Shown: positions 14,956 to 23,472, counted from the stretch's first letter. The stretch: DNA of 44,967 nt from Lentibacillus jeotgali (GCF_000224785.1 NZ_AGAV01000011.1:1-44967); one strand, 5' to 3'. The notes: generated by a model from the letters alone, not told the origin. Numbers and translations are program-made.

Positions 14956-15819
14956 TTACTTTTTAGGTAACAGAAATTCCACTCCGTTCGTTCCAGCCAT
15001 TCGTTGCGCATACTTTTTCTCATAAGCTATCGGTGACAAATATCCTATAGACGAATGAACACGTTTATAATTATAGAAAGTCATGATGTAGGCAAATATA
15101 CTTTGCTTTGCTTGTGCACGTGTCTGATATCTTTGATGAAATATAAGCTCTTTCTTCATGACACTATGAAAAGATTCGATAGAAGCATTGTCATAACAGT
15201 TGCCTTTTCTGCTCATACTTGTCGTGATCTTATAGTTTCGTAGAATGGCCTGGTAGTCATGGGCTGCATATTGACTGCCACGGTCAGAATGATGAATCAG
15301 TCCCTCCTGTGGTTCCTGTTGACGAATCGCTCTTTGTAAAGCTGTCATCGTTAAAGCCTTTGTCATTCGCCTGCTCATTTCCCAACCGATGATTCTTCTT
15401 GAAAATAAATCCATGACAGTGGCTAAATACAACCACCCTTCATTGGTCCATACATAAGTGATATCACTAACCCAAACTTCTCCTGGGTGGTCTACGTGGA
15501 AATTCTGATTCAATAAATTAGGATAAACAGGATAAGAATGCTTTGAATTTGTCGTTGCTTTATATTTCTTCACTGTTTTCGAACGTAAGCCATTCTCCTT
15601 CATAATACGGGTCACAGTCTTTTGTGATACGTCCCAGCCTTCCTGTTTTAATATTTCTGTGATTTTTGGGCTGCCGTATCTTCTATAGGACTCTATATAT
15701 ACTCGCTTCACCTGTGCTGTGAGCTTTTCTTTTCGCTTTTCCTGGTTACTCTTGGATCGAACCCTCCAATCGTAATAGCCACTTTTCCAAACACCTAATA
15801 CCTCGCACATCTTCGCCAC
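14956..15819 (-). CDS. IS3-family transposase OrfB (integrase core)
   Basis: 287 residues from GTG at 15819, but open upstream in its frame (KKPEVIYDFIEKHRHEFR) into orfA, so it is probably made as an OrfAB fusion by -1 slippage on the A-rich GCAAAAAGCC near the orfA end. It has a helical HTH_21 region, then the rve integrase domain with D (WVSDITYV), D (HHSDRGSQY) and E (NASIESFHSVMKKE). The C-terminus YNYKRVHSSIGYLSPIAYE is typical. Complete and apparently functional. Confidence 0.93.
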   Translation of the reverse strand: MAKMCEVLGVWKSGYYDWRVRSKSNQEKRKEKLTAQVKRVYIESYRRYGSPKITEILKQEGWDVSQKTVTRIMKENGLRSKTVKKYKATTNSKHSYPVYPNLLNQNFHVDHPGEVWVSDITYVWTNEGWLYLATVMDLFSRRIIGWEMSRRMTKALTMTALQRAIRQQEPQEGLIHHSDRGSQYAAHDYQAILRNYKITTSMSRKGNCYDNASIESFHSVMKKELIFHQRYQTRAQAKQSIFAYIMTFYNYKRVHSSIGYLSPIAYEKKYAQRMAGTNGVEFLLPKK

Positions 15820-15857
15820 ACGGAATTCGTGTCGGTGTTTTTCGATGAAGTCATAAA

Positions 15858-16157
15858 TTACTTCCGGCTTTTTGCGAAGATGCCCATAGCCTTTTTTAGT
15901 ATGGCATTCTCCTCTTCCAAGTCACGAATACGCTTATCCTTTTCATACTCTACTTTATCTTTGGCAGGAAGGTTCCCGCTCCCTACAAAGGCATCTTCTT
16001 GTTCTTCTTCATATTTAGCCACCCATTTATGCAATGTTTGATGGACTATATCCAGTTCTCGTGCTACTTCTGCCACCTTTCTGCCATCTTCCGTCACCAT
16101 CTTTACAGCATACATTTTAAACTCTTTATCGTATCGTTTCCCGCTCATCTTGGACAC
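15858..16157 (-). CDS. IS3-family transposase OrfA (HTH_Tnp_1)
   Basis: 99 residues from ATG at 16157. Helix-turn-helix (KEFKMYAVKMVTEDGRKVAE, then VARELDIVHQTLHKWVAKY) and a C-terminal leucine-zipper-like stretch (KRIRDLEEENAILKKAMGIF). Binds the element ends. It ends with ...FAKSRK inside the A-rich slippery sequence from which OrfAB can be made. Confidence 0.9.
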   Translation of the reverse strand: MSKMSGKRYDKEFKMYAVKMVTEDGRKVAEVARELDIVHQTLHKWVAKYEEEQEDAFVGSGNLPAKDKVEYEKDKRIRDLEEENAILKKAMGIFAKSRK

Positions 16158-16221
16158 TCCTAAGAATTAATAGTTTCAGTATAAAAATCTCTGTTTTCTG
16201 TGTCCAATTATTAGGCTAACA

Positions 16222-16245
16222 TCAATAAGGCCATATAACGAAAGA
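16222..16245 (+). repeat. Probable tail of repeat copy 20
   Basis: tcaataaggccatataacgaaag resembles the ...taagggccatattgttgaa tail of other copies. Short, so tentative. Confidence 0.3.
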
Positions 16246-16285
16246 TAGAATTAGTAAAAGAGCAACAAAAAAGGGAGAGTTACAT

Positions 16286-16768
16286 TTGATAAAAAAGGGT
16301 TTACTATTATTTTTACTTATTTTATTTTTAGCGGGTTGCCAATCAACTGATACTGAGTCTCCCGAAGAAGAAAAAACATTAGACGAAAAGCCAGAAATCA
16401 CTATAACTCAAGGCGACAAAAGCATAAATACCGATACAATAGTAAACTGCTGGGCAGATAATGATTGTAGTGAAGAGTCTGGAAAAATCGAGAACATTAA
16501 TATGGAGGAACTAACCGAAGATATAGAGCCAAACGAAATTACTAATGATGAGAGATTATCTTTAAATATTGAAGGAATGGAACCCACTCAATGGGGGTAT
16601 ACGGTGTATGATCCAGATAAAGGATCATATAAAGATGGAACACTGAAAAATAATAAAATCGACATAAATGGAGATGGCGAAAAACAATATTTAATAACTG
16701 GTAGTTGGTATGATGATGGAAAATTCATTGGCACTATCTCCAAGGTTTTTGTATTAGAGATAGAATAA
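16286..16768 (+). CDS. Putative lipoprotein, unknown function
   Basis: 160 residues from TTG at 16286 with AAAGGGAGAG upstream. Signal peptide MIKKGLLLFLLILFLAGC with lipobox LAGC; the mature protein starts at Cys18. An acidic linker follows (ESPEEEKTLDEKPE), then a domain containing a CWADNDC pair of cysteines and an acidic DINGDGEKQY loop reminiscent of a calcium-binding dockerin/EF-type loop (DxNxDG). Surface-anchored; function unknown. Single gene between the IS3 element and repeat 21. Confidence 0.75.
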   Translation: MIKKGLLLFLLILFLAGCQSTDTESPEEEKTLDEKPEITITQGDKSINTDTIVNCWADNDCSEESGKIENINMEELTEDIEPNEITNDERLSLNIEGMEPTQWGYTVYDPDKGSYKDGTLKNNKIDINGDGEKQYLITGSWYDDGKFIGTISKVFVLEIE

Positions 16769-16795
16769 ACAATTTAAACCTTTATCAGATGTATT

Positions 16796-16859
16796 CCGTT
16801 AACGGGCGCTTTTGACGAACGATTGTATGCTAAGATTGTGCCAGATTGTTGAAGATTGG
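16796..16859 (+). repeat. GGGCGC repeat, copy 21
   Basis: ttaacGGGCGC, ttttgacgaacgattgtatgc, taagattgtgccagattgttgaag. The core and the tail ccagattgttgaa are well kept. Confidence 0.75.
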
Positions 16860-16893
16860 AAATAAACTTATCCCCTAAACAGAGAGGAGAAAT

Positions 16894-17350
16894 ATGAAAA
16901 TGTATGAAGAATACAGCAGGCAATCCTTGCCTTCTAGGCAGTATAGGGAATTATTAGGAAGCGCAATTTGTGTTTTCAATTCTAATAATGCGTTTGTTAT
17001 TGAAAATATATTAAGGAATGACGAAACGGATGAATATACTTGGCATCAGTTAATAGATTGTACATCGGGAAATTTATCAAAACCAATTAAGAACACCATA
17101 ACCAAAAGTTCAAACACCGTAATTGCTAATAAATTTGATGAAGTTATTCAAGTAAGAAATAGGATCATGCACAGTTTCCAAGTTACTGCTCCTAAAGGAA
17201 AAGGTATATCTGACGATAAAGAATAATCAAATATTAGCCACTAAATATAAGAATGGAAAGCAGGCCTATATAACAAAAGATTTTTTGTATGATTTTATTA
17301 AGAGGAATGATGAATTGAGTAAGGAACTTCACGGATTTAGAGGATATTAA
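16894..17350 (+). pseudogene. HEPN-like protein gene with a frameshift near the 3' end
   Basis: ATG at 16894 with AGAGAGGAG upstream. The first frame (110 residues) ends GKGISDDKE at a TAA (17224-17226). The adjacent frame continues from 17225 as QILATKYKNGKQAYITKDFL and YDFIKRNDELSKELHGFRGY, stopping at 17350. The two parts fit together in one protein of about 150 residues, so one base has been gained (or two lost). The signature VRNRIMHSF is an R-N-x3-H HEPN-type RNase motif. It may be a degraded defence or toxin gene. A similar frameshift affects the Abi_C gene at 6303. Confidence 0.7.
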
Positions 17351-17731
17351 TTATCAAGGTTGTGTCGGTTGCTTGTTGGCCGTGAAAAAGGCTGTAAACA
17401 GTAATTAAAATTGTTCCTATAACGGCAAGTATCGGAACTTCACTGTTAATTTTAAGTATAAATAAACTCAATTGTCGAGGCAATATTACTTTTTAAAGGT
17501 CAAGTTCTTTTTCCGAAGTAATTTACGGAACTTTTGTATTTTACACATAAAGAGTGCCGCCAAAACGGCGAGGTTTTTATCACTAAACAAAATTTAACAT
17601 AACTGCGACCCCCTTCTGATACCTAATGTTTTTAAACTGACGTCTTTTTTAAGTTCTAAATTAAACTAATGTATCTAAAAGTCTTGATTATCGTTAGGCG
17701 GTAAAGAGGATTCAAAGGGGTTTTTTAAATT
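17351..17731. other. Gene-free stretch before the thiamine island
   Basis: No ORF with a ribosome binding site and no GGGCGC repeat. A small hairpin GCCGccaaaaCGGC followed by gaggttttta (17556-17578) may be a weak terminator. This marks the change from cassette-type DNA to the thiamine/lipoate island. Confidence 0.5.
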
Positions 17732-17760
17732 GGGACAAATTATAATTATTGTGCTATACT
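17732..17760 (+). promoter_or_regulatory. Promoter of the thiamine operon
   Basis: -35-like GGGACA (17732-17737), 17-base spacer, -10 TATACT (17755-17760). It lies 24 bases before the TPP riboswitch, as expected for a sigma-A promoter. Confidence 0.7.
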
Positions 17761-17783
17761 CGATGTGAAAATTAAAATAAAAA

Positions 17784-17887
17784 CTACTAGGGGTGCCCGA
17801 AAATCGTGGGCTGAGAGGAAAGGCGTTAGAAACTTTCCGACTCTTACGGACCTGATCTGGTTAATACCAGCGTAGGGAAGTAGTCTG
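17784..17887 (+). ncRNA. TPP riboswitch (THI element)
   Basis: Shows the conserved parts in order: GGGGTGCC, GGGCTGAGA, then ACCTGATCTGGTTAATACC and AGCGTAGGGAAGT. TPP binding would favour the terminator at 17921, so thiW and downstream genes are transcribed when thiamine pyrophosphate is low. Confidence 0.96.
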
Positions 17888-17920
17888 ACATGACAATGTT
17901 TTAAAATCAGAACTATTTCA

Positions 17921-17952
17921 AGCTAGGTCCAATTGTTGGATCTGGCTTTTTT
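17921..17952 (+). terminator. Riboswitch-controlled terminator
   Basis: AGCTAGGTCCAA, loop ttg, TTGGATCTGGCT, then TTTTTT: a long stem with two G-U pairs directly before thiW. This is the expression platform of the TPP riboswitch. Confidence 0.85.
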
Positions 17953-17981
17953 CGTTTTCTCCTGGTAGGAATGAAAGGAGC

Positions 17982-18428
17982 ATGAAATTGAATCGCACAC
18001 GCCTACTAACAACTATGTCCGTCTTTGTCGCTATCGGAATACTAGGCTCACAGTTCATATGGTTTCCGGCGGGTGTTGCAAAAGCTTATCCTGTGCAACA
18101 CGCCGTGAATGTCATAGCTGCTATCATGCTAGGCCCTGGACCGGCTGTTATCATCGCATTTATGATAGGACTTCTTCGTAATATGCTTGGTTTAGGTACG
18201 TTATTGGCCTTTCCCGGAGGCATGTTCGGTGCTTTTTTAGCTGCATGGCTTTATCGGATGACCGCAAAAAACTACATGGCAGCCCTTGGCGAATCTTTCG
18301 GAACAGGTATTGTAGTCTCTCTGTTCGCTGTTCCATTTGCACGTATTCTGTTGGGGGATTCAGCTGGTGCTTTTTTCTTTATACCACCGTTTCTTGTCAG
18401 CAGCATTTCTGGTGCTTTAATATCGTAG
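17982..18428 (+). CDS. thiW: ThiW, ECF-transporter S component for a thiamine precursor
   Basis: 148 residues from ATG with AAAGGAG upstream. Hydrophobic with about five helices; the diagnostic N-terminus TRLLTTMSVFVAIGILGSQ and the FIWFPAGVAKAYPVQHAVNV motif identify ThiW, which captures the thiazole precursor (HET) and works with a shared ECF energizing module encoded elsewhere. First gene behind the TPP riboswitch. The last helix stops early at ALIS; in the next frame the end reads NIVAKMKQAN, so a small 3' frameshift may have shortened it. Mostly intact. Confidence 0.85.
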   Translation: MKLNRTRLLTTMSVFVAIGILGSQFIWFPAGVAKAYPVQHAVNVIAAIMLGPGPAVIIAFMIGLLRNMLGLGTLLAFPGGMFGAFLAAWLYRMTAKNYMAALGESFGTGIVVSLFAVPFARILLGDSAGAFFFIPPFLVSSISGALIS

Positions 18429-18484
18429 CAAAAATGAAACAGGCGAATATATGGAAAAGTCATGCCTAAAGGAGGAAAATTACA

Positions 18485-19285
18485 ATGCAATCCATACCAA
18501 CGTCATTAACAATTGCTGGCACAGACCCAACAGGAGGAGCAGGGATCCAAGCCGATTTGAAAACCTTTCAGGAGTTAAAAAGCTATGGAATGTCTGTGAT
18601 TACTTCGGTTGTCGCTCAAAACACAACTGGTGTCCAGGATGTTCACCATTTGCCTATTTCCATGATTGAGGCCCAACTCGATTCAATTATTGATGATATT
18701 CCTGTGCAAGCATTGAAAACAGGAATGATAGCAAATACAGATATGATGAAAATCATTAAGCGGAAAATCACGAGTTTAAATGCTCCTTATGTAATGGATC
18801 CGGTAATGGTGACAACAAGTGGAAGTACGTTAATAGATGATAATGCTCGCGTTTTCTTAAGAGATGAATTACTTCCATTAACAACAATTGTCACACCAAA
18901 TATTCCTGAAACAGAACATTTACTTGATAGAAAAGTAAACAACGAAGAAGACATGATACAAGCTGCTAAAGATATTGTTAAACATTTTGGTGTAAAGGCT
19001 GCTCTTATTAAAGGTGGGCACACAAAAGGTGACGCTACTGACTTTTTATACGACGGAAAGGATCCGTATTCTTTTTCAGCTGATCGGATTGATACCCACA
19101 ACACGCACGGAACAGGTTGTACTTTGTCAGCCGCTATTACGGCTTATTTAAGTCACGGCTTATCTTTGTATAGGGCCGTTGAACAAGCGAAAAGGTATGT
19201 GACGCTTGCGATTCAATATTCATTATCTCTCGGTCAGGGGAGTGGACCAACCAATCATTGGGCGCCCCGAATTGATGAAGTGTAA
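18485..19285 (+). CDS. thiD: Hydroxymethylpyrimidine (phosphate) kinase
   Basis: 266 residues, usual length. Starts at ATG 18485 after AAAGGAGG. The ribokinase-fold signatures are complete: N-terminal LTIAGTDPTGGAGIQADLKT, substrate/Mg region PVMVTTSGSTLI, and the C-terminal anion hole HGTGCTLSAAITAYLSHG with catalytic Asp/Cys neighbourhood. Converts HMP to HMP-P and HMP-PP for thiamine synthesis. Part of the thi operon, 56 bases after thiW and 57 before the thiE remnant. Confidence 0.95.
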   Translation: MQSIPTSLTIAGTDPTGGAGIQADLKTFQELKSYGMSVITSVVAQNTTGVQDVHHLPISMIEAQLDSIIDDIPVQALKTGMIANTDMMKIIKRKITSLNAPYVMDPVMVTTSGSTLIDDNARVFLRDELLPLTTIVTPNIPETEHLLDRKVNNEEDMIQAAKDIVKHFGVKAALIKGGHTKGDATDFLYDGKDPYSFSADRIDTHNTHGTGCTLSAAITAYLSHGLSLYRAVEQAKRYVTLAIQYSLSLGQGSGPTNHWAPRIDEV

Positions 19286-19342
19286 AACAAAACGTGACAC
19301 AATAATTGCTTCTAGAACCAACAATTCAAAGGAGGGACTATA

Positions 19343-19785
19343 ATGACTGAATTAAGACAGCGACTCCGAAAGTATTTTATTATGGGAAGCCAAAATTGCG
19401 AGCATCATCCGGTTGAAACGTTAGAAAAGGCGATTCAAAGTGGGATTACCGCTTTTCAGTTCCGTGAAAAAGGAATAGTTGCCCAATTGGATGCAGATGG
19501 GATTCACGTCGGACAAGACGATATGCCTGTTGGAGAAATACGGAAGCGTCTGCCTCACAAATTGATTGGACTCTCGGTATCAACCAATCAGGAATTAAAT
19601 GAAAGTCCCATCGAATCGGTCGATTATTTTGGAGCCGGTCCGATATTTTCAACGACAACCAAGGAAACAGTCAAAATACCCGCGATAATGCCCGATTGGT
19701 TATTGAGGCTGGGGCAGATGGGGTTTCCATTATTTCAGCTATTACAAAAGCCCAAAATATCAAGGATGTGGTAGACAGATTATAA
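19343..19785 (+). pseudogene. thiE: thiE (thiamine-phosphate synthase), degraded
   Basis: ATG 19343 with GGAGGGAC upstream. The N-terminus (LRKYFIMGSQN ... AFQFREKG) and the middle (DADGIHVGQDDMPVGEIR ... YFGAGPIFSTTTKE) are clearly ThiE, but the segment between FREKG and DADGIHVGQDD, about 45 residues carrying the FIINDD-type motif, has been deleted. After TTTKE a second deletion shifts the frame; the true C-terminus RDNARLVIEAGADGVSVISA ... VVDRL appears in another frame and ends at 19785. The gene cannot make active ThiE, which joins HMP-PP and HET-P. Another thiE elsewhere or thiamine uptake would be needed. Confidence 0.9.
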
Positions 19786-19894
19786 GAGGTAACAACAACA
19801 AGCTGTATGCCCAGTTAACGAAAAAGCTAAAGTGAACTTTTAAAATTGATTGGTTTAGTCATCCAAACTTTATTTAATGAAAGGAGTCTATATC

Positions 19895-20674
19895 GTGAGT
19901 TACTTAATGAAAATAAGAGAAAAATCACCCCTTGTTTACAATATTATGAATGAAGTAGGTTCCAATTTTATAGCAAATGGATTGATTGCTGTGGGTGCTT
20001 CACCTTCAATATCTAACATGCCAGAAGAAGCAGAGGAAATGGCGAGCAAAGCAGATGCTGTCGTATTAAACCTAGGTACATTAAGTAAAGACCGAGCAAA
20101 GGCAATGATGTTGGCAGGTCGGGCAGCGAACGAAGCAGGCGTCCCTGTATTATTAGATCCAATTGCAATTGGAGCCACCAATTTTCGTACATCTGTCATT
20201 GATGACATCCTGTCCAACGTTGAATTAACCGCTATTTGTGCCAATGCTGGAGAAATTGCCGTTTTGGGTGGAGCATTGAAAAAAACAACTAGCCCAGATA
20301 GTTCTCTCGAAGAAAATGATCCATCTATTGCCGAAAAAGTTGCTCGAAAATATGAAACAGTCGTTATTGCAACCGGCCAAACAGATGTCGTCACCGATGG
20401 CAATAGGACTTCCCTTTGTAAAAATGGAGATGCGATGCTACAAAATATCACAACCAGTGGCTGCTTGCTTACATCTATTATTAGTGCCTTTGTAAGCATA
20501 GCCGGAGAGAGAATATACGAAGCAAGCATTGAGGCCGTAACGGGATATGGAATAGCAGCAGAATTGGCCATGAAAAAAGCTGATGGACCGGGATCATTCA
20601 TACCTGCTCTTTTAGATCAGCTATATTTCTTAAATGAGGAAACCGTTGCCACACATCAGAGATTGGAGCAATAA
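19895..20674 (+). CDS. thiM: Hydroxyethylthiazole kinase (diverged)
   Basis: About 259 residues from GTG at 19895; AAAGGAG at 19880-19886 makes this the start rather than the ATG at 19877, which is upstream of the ribosome binding site. ThiM phosphorylates 4-methyl-5-hydroxyethylthiazole. The family pattern is kept overall (SPLVYNIMNEVGSNFIANGL, LLDPIAIGATNFR, NAGEIAVLGG), but key sites deviate: DPIAIGAT for DPVGxGAT, CANAGEIA for RGNAGEI, and TTSGCLLTS for TGTGCxLT. The catalytic Cys survives. Activity may be reduced, in line with decay of thiE next door. Confidence 0.82.
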   Translation: MSYLMKIREKSPLVYNIMNEVGSNFIANGLIAVGASPSISNMPEEAEEMASKADAVVLNLGTLSKDRAKAMMLAGRAANEAGVPVLLDPIAIGATNFRTSVIDDILSNVELTAICANAGEIAVLGGALKKTTSPDSSLEENDPSIAEKVARKYETVVIATGQTDVVTDGNRTSLCKNGDAMLQNITTSGCLLTSIISAFVSIAGERIYEASIEAVTGYGIAAELAMKKADGPGSFIPALLDQLYFLNEETVATHQRLEQ

Positions 20675-20681
20675 ATATACA

Positions 20682-21311
20682 ATGTATGAAGAAGCGGAGG
20701 AAAAGGTGCGAGAGTCATTGTTTGATAGGAAAACAGCCCTTGTATTGATTGACTTGCAAAATGATTTCTGTCATCTCGATGGCACAGCCTCTAAGCGTGG
20801 GAAAAGCATCACTAATTTTCAAGATACTTTTAAGAGCATTGTTCATTTATTGAATGTTGCACGCAGAGAAAATATCCCTATTATTCATACGATTTCGGAA
20901 CATAGTGTTTGGAGCCAATCGCCTTCACGAAAAGAAAGGTTTGGTCGTCAGGAACAGAAAAATACTCTTTCTTATTGTCAACCAGGAACGTGGGGCGCTA
21001 ATATTTATCATCTATTTGAACCAGAACCTAACGAAAAGGTTATTATCAAGCATAGATATAGCGCTTTTTTGTACACAAATTTGGAGTTAATATTGCGAGC
21101 CAGCCAAATCGAACATATTATTTTGGTTGGGATTTATACCAATGTTTGTATCGACAGTACAGCGCGAGACGGATATATGAGAGATTTTTGCGTCACAGTT
21201 CCATATGACTGCGTCGCATCCGATGATGAGGAAAAGCATGAATATGCACTTCATCTATTGAAAGGTACATTTGCTAACATTGTTCACTCTAGTAAATTAA
21301 TTGAACAATAG
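20682..21311 (+). CDS. Isochorismatase-family cysteine hydrolase
   Basis: About 209 residues from ATG at 20682, 7 bases after thiM; a GTG at 20706 with GGAGG in front is an alternative start. The triad is visible: Asp in ALVLIDLQNDF, Lys in IIKHRYSAF, Cys in VGIYTNVCIDSTARDGYMRD. This family covers isochorismatases, nicotinamidases and N-carbamoyl/formyl amidohydrolases. In a thiamine salvage operon next to tenA it may hydrolyse a degraded thiazole or pyrimidine amide, but that is inference. Translational coupling to thiM is likely. Confidence 0.85.
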   Translation: MYEEAEEKVRESLFDRKTALVLIDLQNDFCHLDGTASKRGKSITNFQDTFKSIVHLLNVARRENIPIIHTISEHSVWSQSPSRKERFGRQEQKNTLSYCQPGTWGANIYHLFEPEPNEKVIIKHRYSAFLYTNLELILRASQIEHIILVGIYTNVCIDSTARDGYMRDFCVTVPYDCVASDDEEKHEYALHLLKGTFANIVHSSKLIEQ

Positions 21312-21371
21312 CTTGTCTTGAAGTAAAGATTAAGACGTGACACTAATTAAGGTTTTCGGAGGAATACCAAT

Positions 21372-21731
21372 ATGGAAAAAATACTTTTTATAGAAACTGG
21401 TACTGGTCTTGATGTACATGGCCAAGATGTTAATGTGGCGGCATATCGGTCTGTAAGGGATGCCATTCATTATAATTCAATGCCTGGTATTCGCAGTATG
21501 CTACCCGATGGCGATTTAAACAATATGAAGGTCAATGTTAAGCTCGCGATTCCCCAAGGTTCAGAACAATTGGAATACAATAAAATCAAAGAGTTGATTC
21601 CATATGGTCACGTCACGATTGAAGTTGTAACAGGTGGTATGGCAACGACAAGCGGCATTTTCCTGGAAGATCAGCAAGATAAAAACGATTTGATGTATAT
21701 CGTGAATGCTGCAGTTGAAGTGGGCTACTAA
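21372..21731 (+). CDS. Lin0512 family protein
   Basis: 119 residues from ATG with CGGAGGAAT upstream. The sequence (MEKILFIETGTGLDVHGQDV, AAYRSVRDAIHYNSMPGI, HVTIEVVTGGMATTSGI) matches the Lin0512 family, named after a Listeria protein and conserved in Firmicutes. Its biochemical role is unknown. The paired HxH-like and TGG motifs suggest a small ligand-binding fold. Its place between an amidohydrolase and tenA suggests a part in thiamine salvage. Confidence 0.88.
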   Translation: MEKILFIETGTGLDVHGQDVNVAAYRSVRDAIHYNSMPGIRSMLPDGDLNNMKVNVKLAIPQGSEQLEYNKIKELIPYGHVTIEVVTGGMATTSGIFLEDQQDKNDLMYIVNAAVEVGY

Positions 21732-21768
21732 GTAGATAATTTTCAACAAATCTAAGGAGGGCATAGCA

Positions 21769-22455
21769 ATGCGCTTTTCGGAATCTTTAAAAGCTGCAAC
21801 TAAACAAAGCTGGACGTACAGTATGAATCATCGGTTTGTTCAGGAGATTGTCAAAGGTGATTTACCATTGGAAACATTTAAACATTATATTATGCAAGAT
21901 ATCTATTATTTGAAGCATTATGGAAAAATCCATGCATTTGCAGCTGCTCATGCGGATGATTTTGGCCAAGCCGCATCTTTAGCTAAAAAAGCACAAAAAA
22001 CGGCTGAAGCAGAAATTACTGTTCATAAGGAACACGCCAGAATTCTCAATATCACAGATGACGATATAAACCGCTTTAAGCCGGCACCAACGGCCTATGG
22101 CTATACATCCCATATGTATCGGGCCGCATTATCCGGCAGTTTGGCGCAAATAGTTGCATCGATGCTTCCATGCTATTGGTTATATGCTGACATTGGTTTG
22201 GAAAATCAGGATGCTAAACCCGAAGTGGAGATTTATAACAATTGGATCCAGATGTATGCAAGTAACTGGTTCCAAGAATCTACTCGTGAAATGATTGACT
22301 TACTAGATGATCTAGCAGCTAAAGTGAGCGAGACGGAAAAGGAAAAAATGAAGGCTCAATTTGTGACGGCCAAAGAATATGAACTCGCCTTCTGGGAAAT
22401 GGCCTATACATTTGAAACGTGGCCATCGGAACAGAAACAAGCAACAAATGTGTAG
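21769..22455 (+). CDS. tenA: TenA, aminopyrimidine aminohydrolase (thiaminase II)
   Basis: 228 residues, normal length, ATG with AAGGAGG upstream. The catalytic residues of the TenA-C class are in place: Asp44 (MQDIYYLKHY), Cys135 (MLPCYWLY) and Glu205 (KEYELAFWEM). It deaminates aminomethyl-HMP (from damaged thiamine) to HMP, which ThiD then uses. Last gene of the TPP-controlled operon. With thiW, thiM and thiD it forms a salvage rather than a de novo set, because thiC and thiG are absent here. Confidence 0.95.
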   Translation: MRFSESLKAATKQSWTYSMNHRFVQEIVKGDLPLETFKHYIMQDIYYLKHYGKIHAFAAAHADDFGQAASLAKKAQKTAEAEITVHKEHARILNITDDDINRFKPAPTAYGYTSHMYRAALSGSLAQIVASMLPCYWLYADIGLENQDAKPEVEIYNNWIQMYASNWFQESTREMIDLLDDLAAKVSETEKEKMKAQFVTAKEYELAFWEMAYTFETWPSEQKQATNV

Positions 22456-22622
22456 TTTTCAATTAATCATGTCATGAATAGTCATCGGTCTATTAATAGG
22501 CTGGTGGCTTGCTAACCGCCGTCCAACTACCTTTCGTTAAAGGCTTTTTGTTAAAAGGATATTCATTCCAACTATTTAATGATACGATAAAATTACATTA
22601 CAGTATTTTAGAGGTGACAATT
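22456..22622. other. Gap between tenA and lipM with a gene remnant
   Basis: A short frame 22478-22540 reads VIGLLIGWWLANRRPTTFR and then stops. It looks like the C-terminal helix of a lost membrane protein, with a stop just before it. No repeat of the GGGCGC type. A promoter for lipM-lipA is expected near 22570-22605 (TAAAAT at 22588-22593) but not certain. Confidence 0.35.
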
Positions 22623-23465
22623 TTGAAAGAAACATGGGCTTTTTTAAACAGTGGTTTTCATGATGCGGCAACGAATATGGCCATTGATGAAACATTACTC
22701 AACTGGCACAGTGAAGGTAAAATTCCACCGATTATTCGTTTTTATGGTTGGGATAAACCGAGTCTCTCTGTTGGTCATTTTCAAAATGAACAAAAAACAA
22801 TTAACTTCGAGGGTATTCACAAACATGACTGTCATTTTGTTAGAAGGTTAACTGGAGGAAGTGCTGTCCTACACGACCATGAAGTGACGTATAGTATTAT
22901 TGTAAATGAAAACCATTCAAAAATTCCGCACACCGTCAATGAGGCATATTATGTACTCGCAGATGGGTTACTAAAAGGTTATCAAAGTCTCGGTATCGAT
23001 GCGACCTTTGCACGCCCACAGCAGGAATCGGGTGACAACCGATCAGCAGTATGTTTTGAAACACCGGCTATTTATGAAATACTCGCTGATGGAAAAAAGT
23101 TATCCGGCAATGCCCAGACACGGCGAAAGGGAGTTCTCTTACAGCACGGATCGCTGCCGATAAGCTACGATACGACCATGTTGTTTGATCTTTTTCGATT
23201 TCCGAGTGAAAGATTAAGAAATCGTCAGCAGGAACGATTTGCCCGTAAAGCCACTGGCATTTATGAGCAGGTAAAGGAAGCACTAGAATATGATGATCTT
23301 ATTCCGGTTTTCCTCGAGGGTTTTAAAGAACGTTTACATATTGAAACGGAAGCGTTCAAACCCACCGACGCTTTATGGGAAGACGTGACTCATTTGCGTG
23401 ATACGAAATATGCAACAAAAACATGGAACAATAAACAGAAAAATAGAAAGACAGGAGTGAAATAG
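22623..23465 (+). CDS. lipM: LipM, octanoyl-[ACP]:GcvH octanoyltransferase
   Basis: About 280 residues from TTG at 22623 with GAGGTGA 7 bases upstream; upstream in-frame codons have no site. Matches B. subtilis LipM along its length: [59 protein letters not shown], the active-site Cys in SAVCFETP, and [20 protein letters not shown]. It moves octanoate from acyl carrier protein to GcvH, the first step of protein lipoylation. Directly upstream of lipA by 7 bases, so an operon. Confidence 0.93.
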   Translation: MKETWAFLNSGFHDAATNMAIDETLLNWHSEGKIPPIIRFYGWDKPSLSVGHFQNEQKTINFEGIHKHDCHFVRRLTGGSAVLHDHEVTYSIIVNENHSKIPHTVNEAYYVLADGLLKGYQSLGIDATFARPQQESGDNRSAVCFETPAIYEILADGKKLSGNAQTRRKGVLLQHGSLPISYDTTMLFDLFRFPSERLRNRQQERFARKATGIYEQVKEALEYDDLIPVFLEGFKERLHIETEAFKPTDALWEDVTHLRDTKYATKTWNNKQKNRKTGVK

Positions 23466-23472
23466 TATAACA

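Larger units (their letters stand above)
14858..16221 (-). mobile_element. IS3-family insertion sequence
   Basis: About 1.36 kb. The ends share AATTGGACAC close to imperfect TGT...-type termini: TGTCAAG at 14858 and, inverted, TGTTAGCC ending at 16221. Two overlapping minus-strand genes, orfA and orfB. The exact ends and target duplication are not certain. Confidence 0.85.

Noticed and set aside
17556-17578. Strong terminator before the thiamine operon
   Set aside because: The hairpin is only about 4 bp; kept as a comment within the gap entry.
18787-20601. Long minus-strand frames across thiD and thiM
   Set aside because: Antisense shadows of clearly recognised genes on the plus strand.
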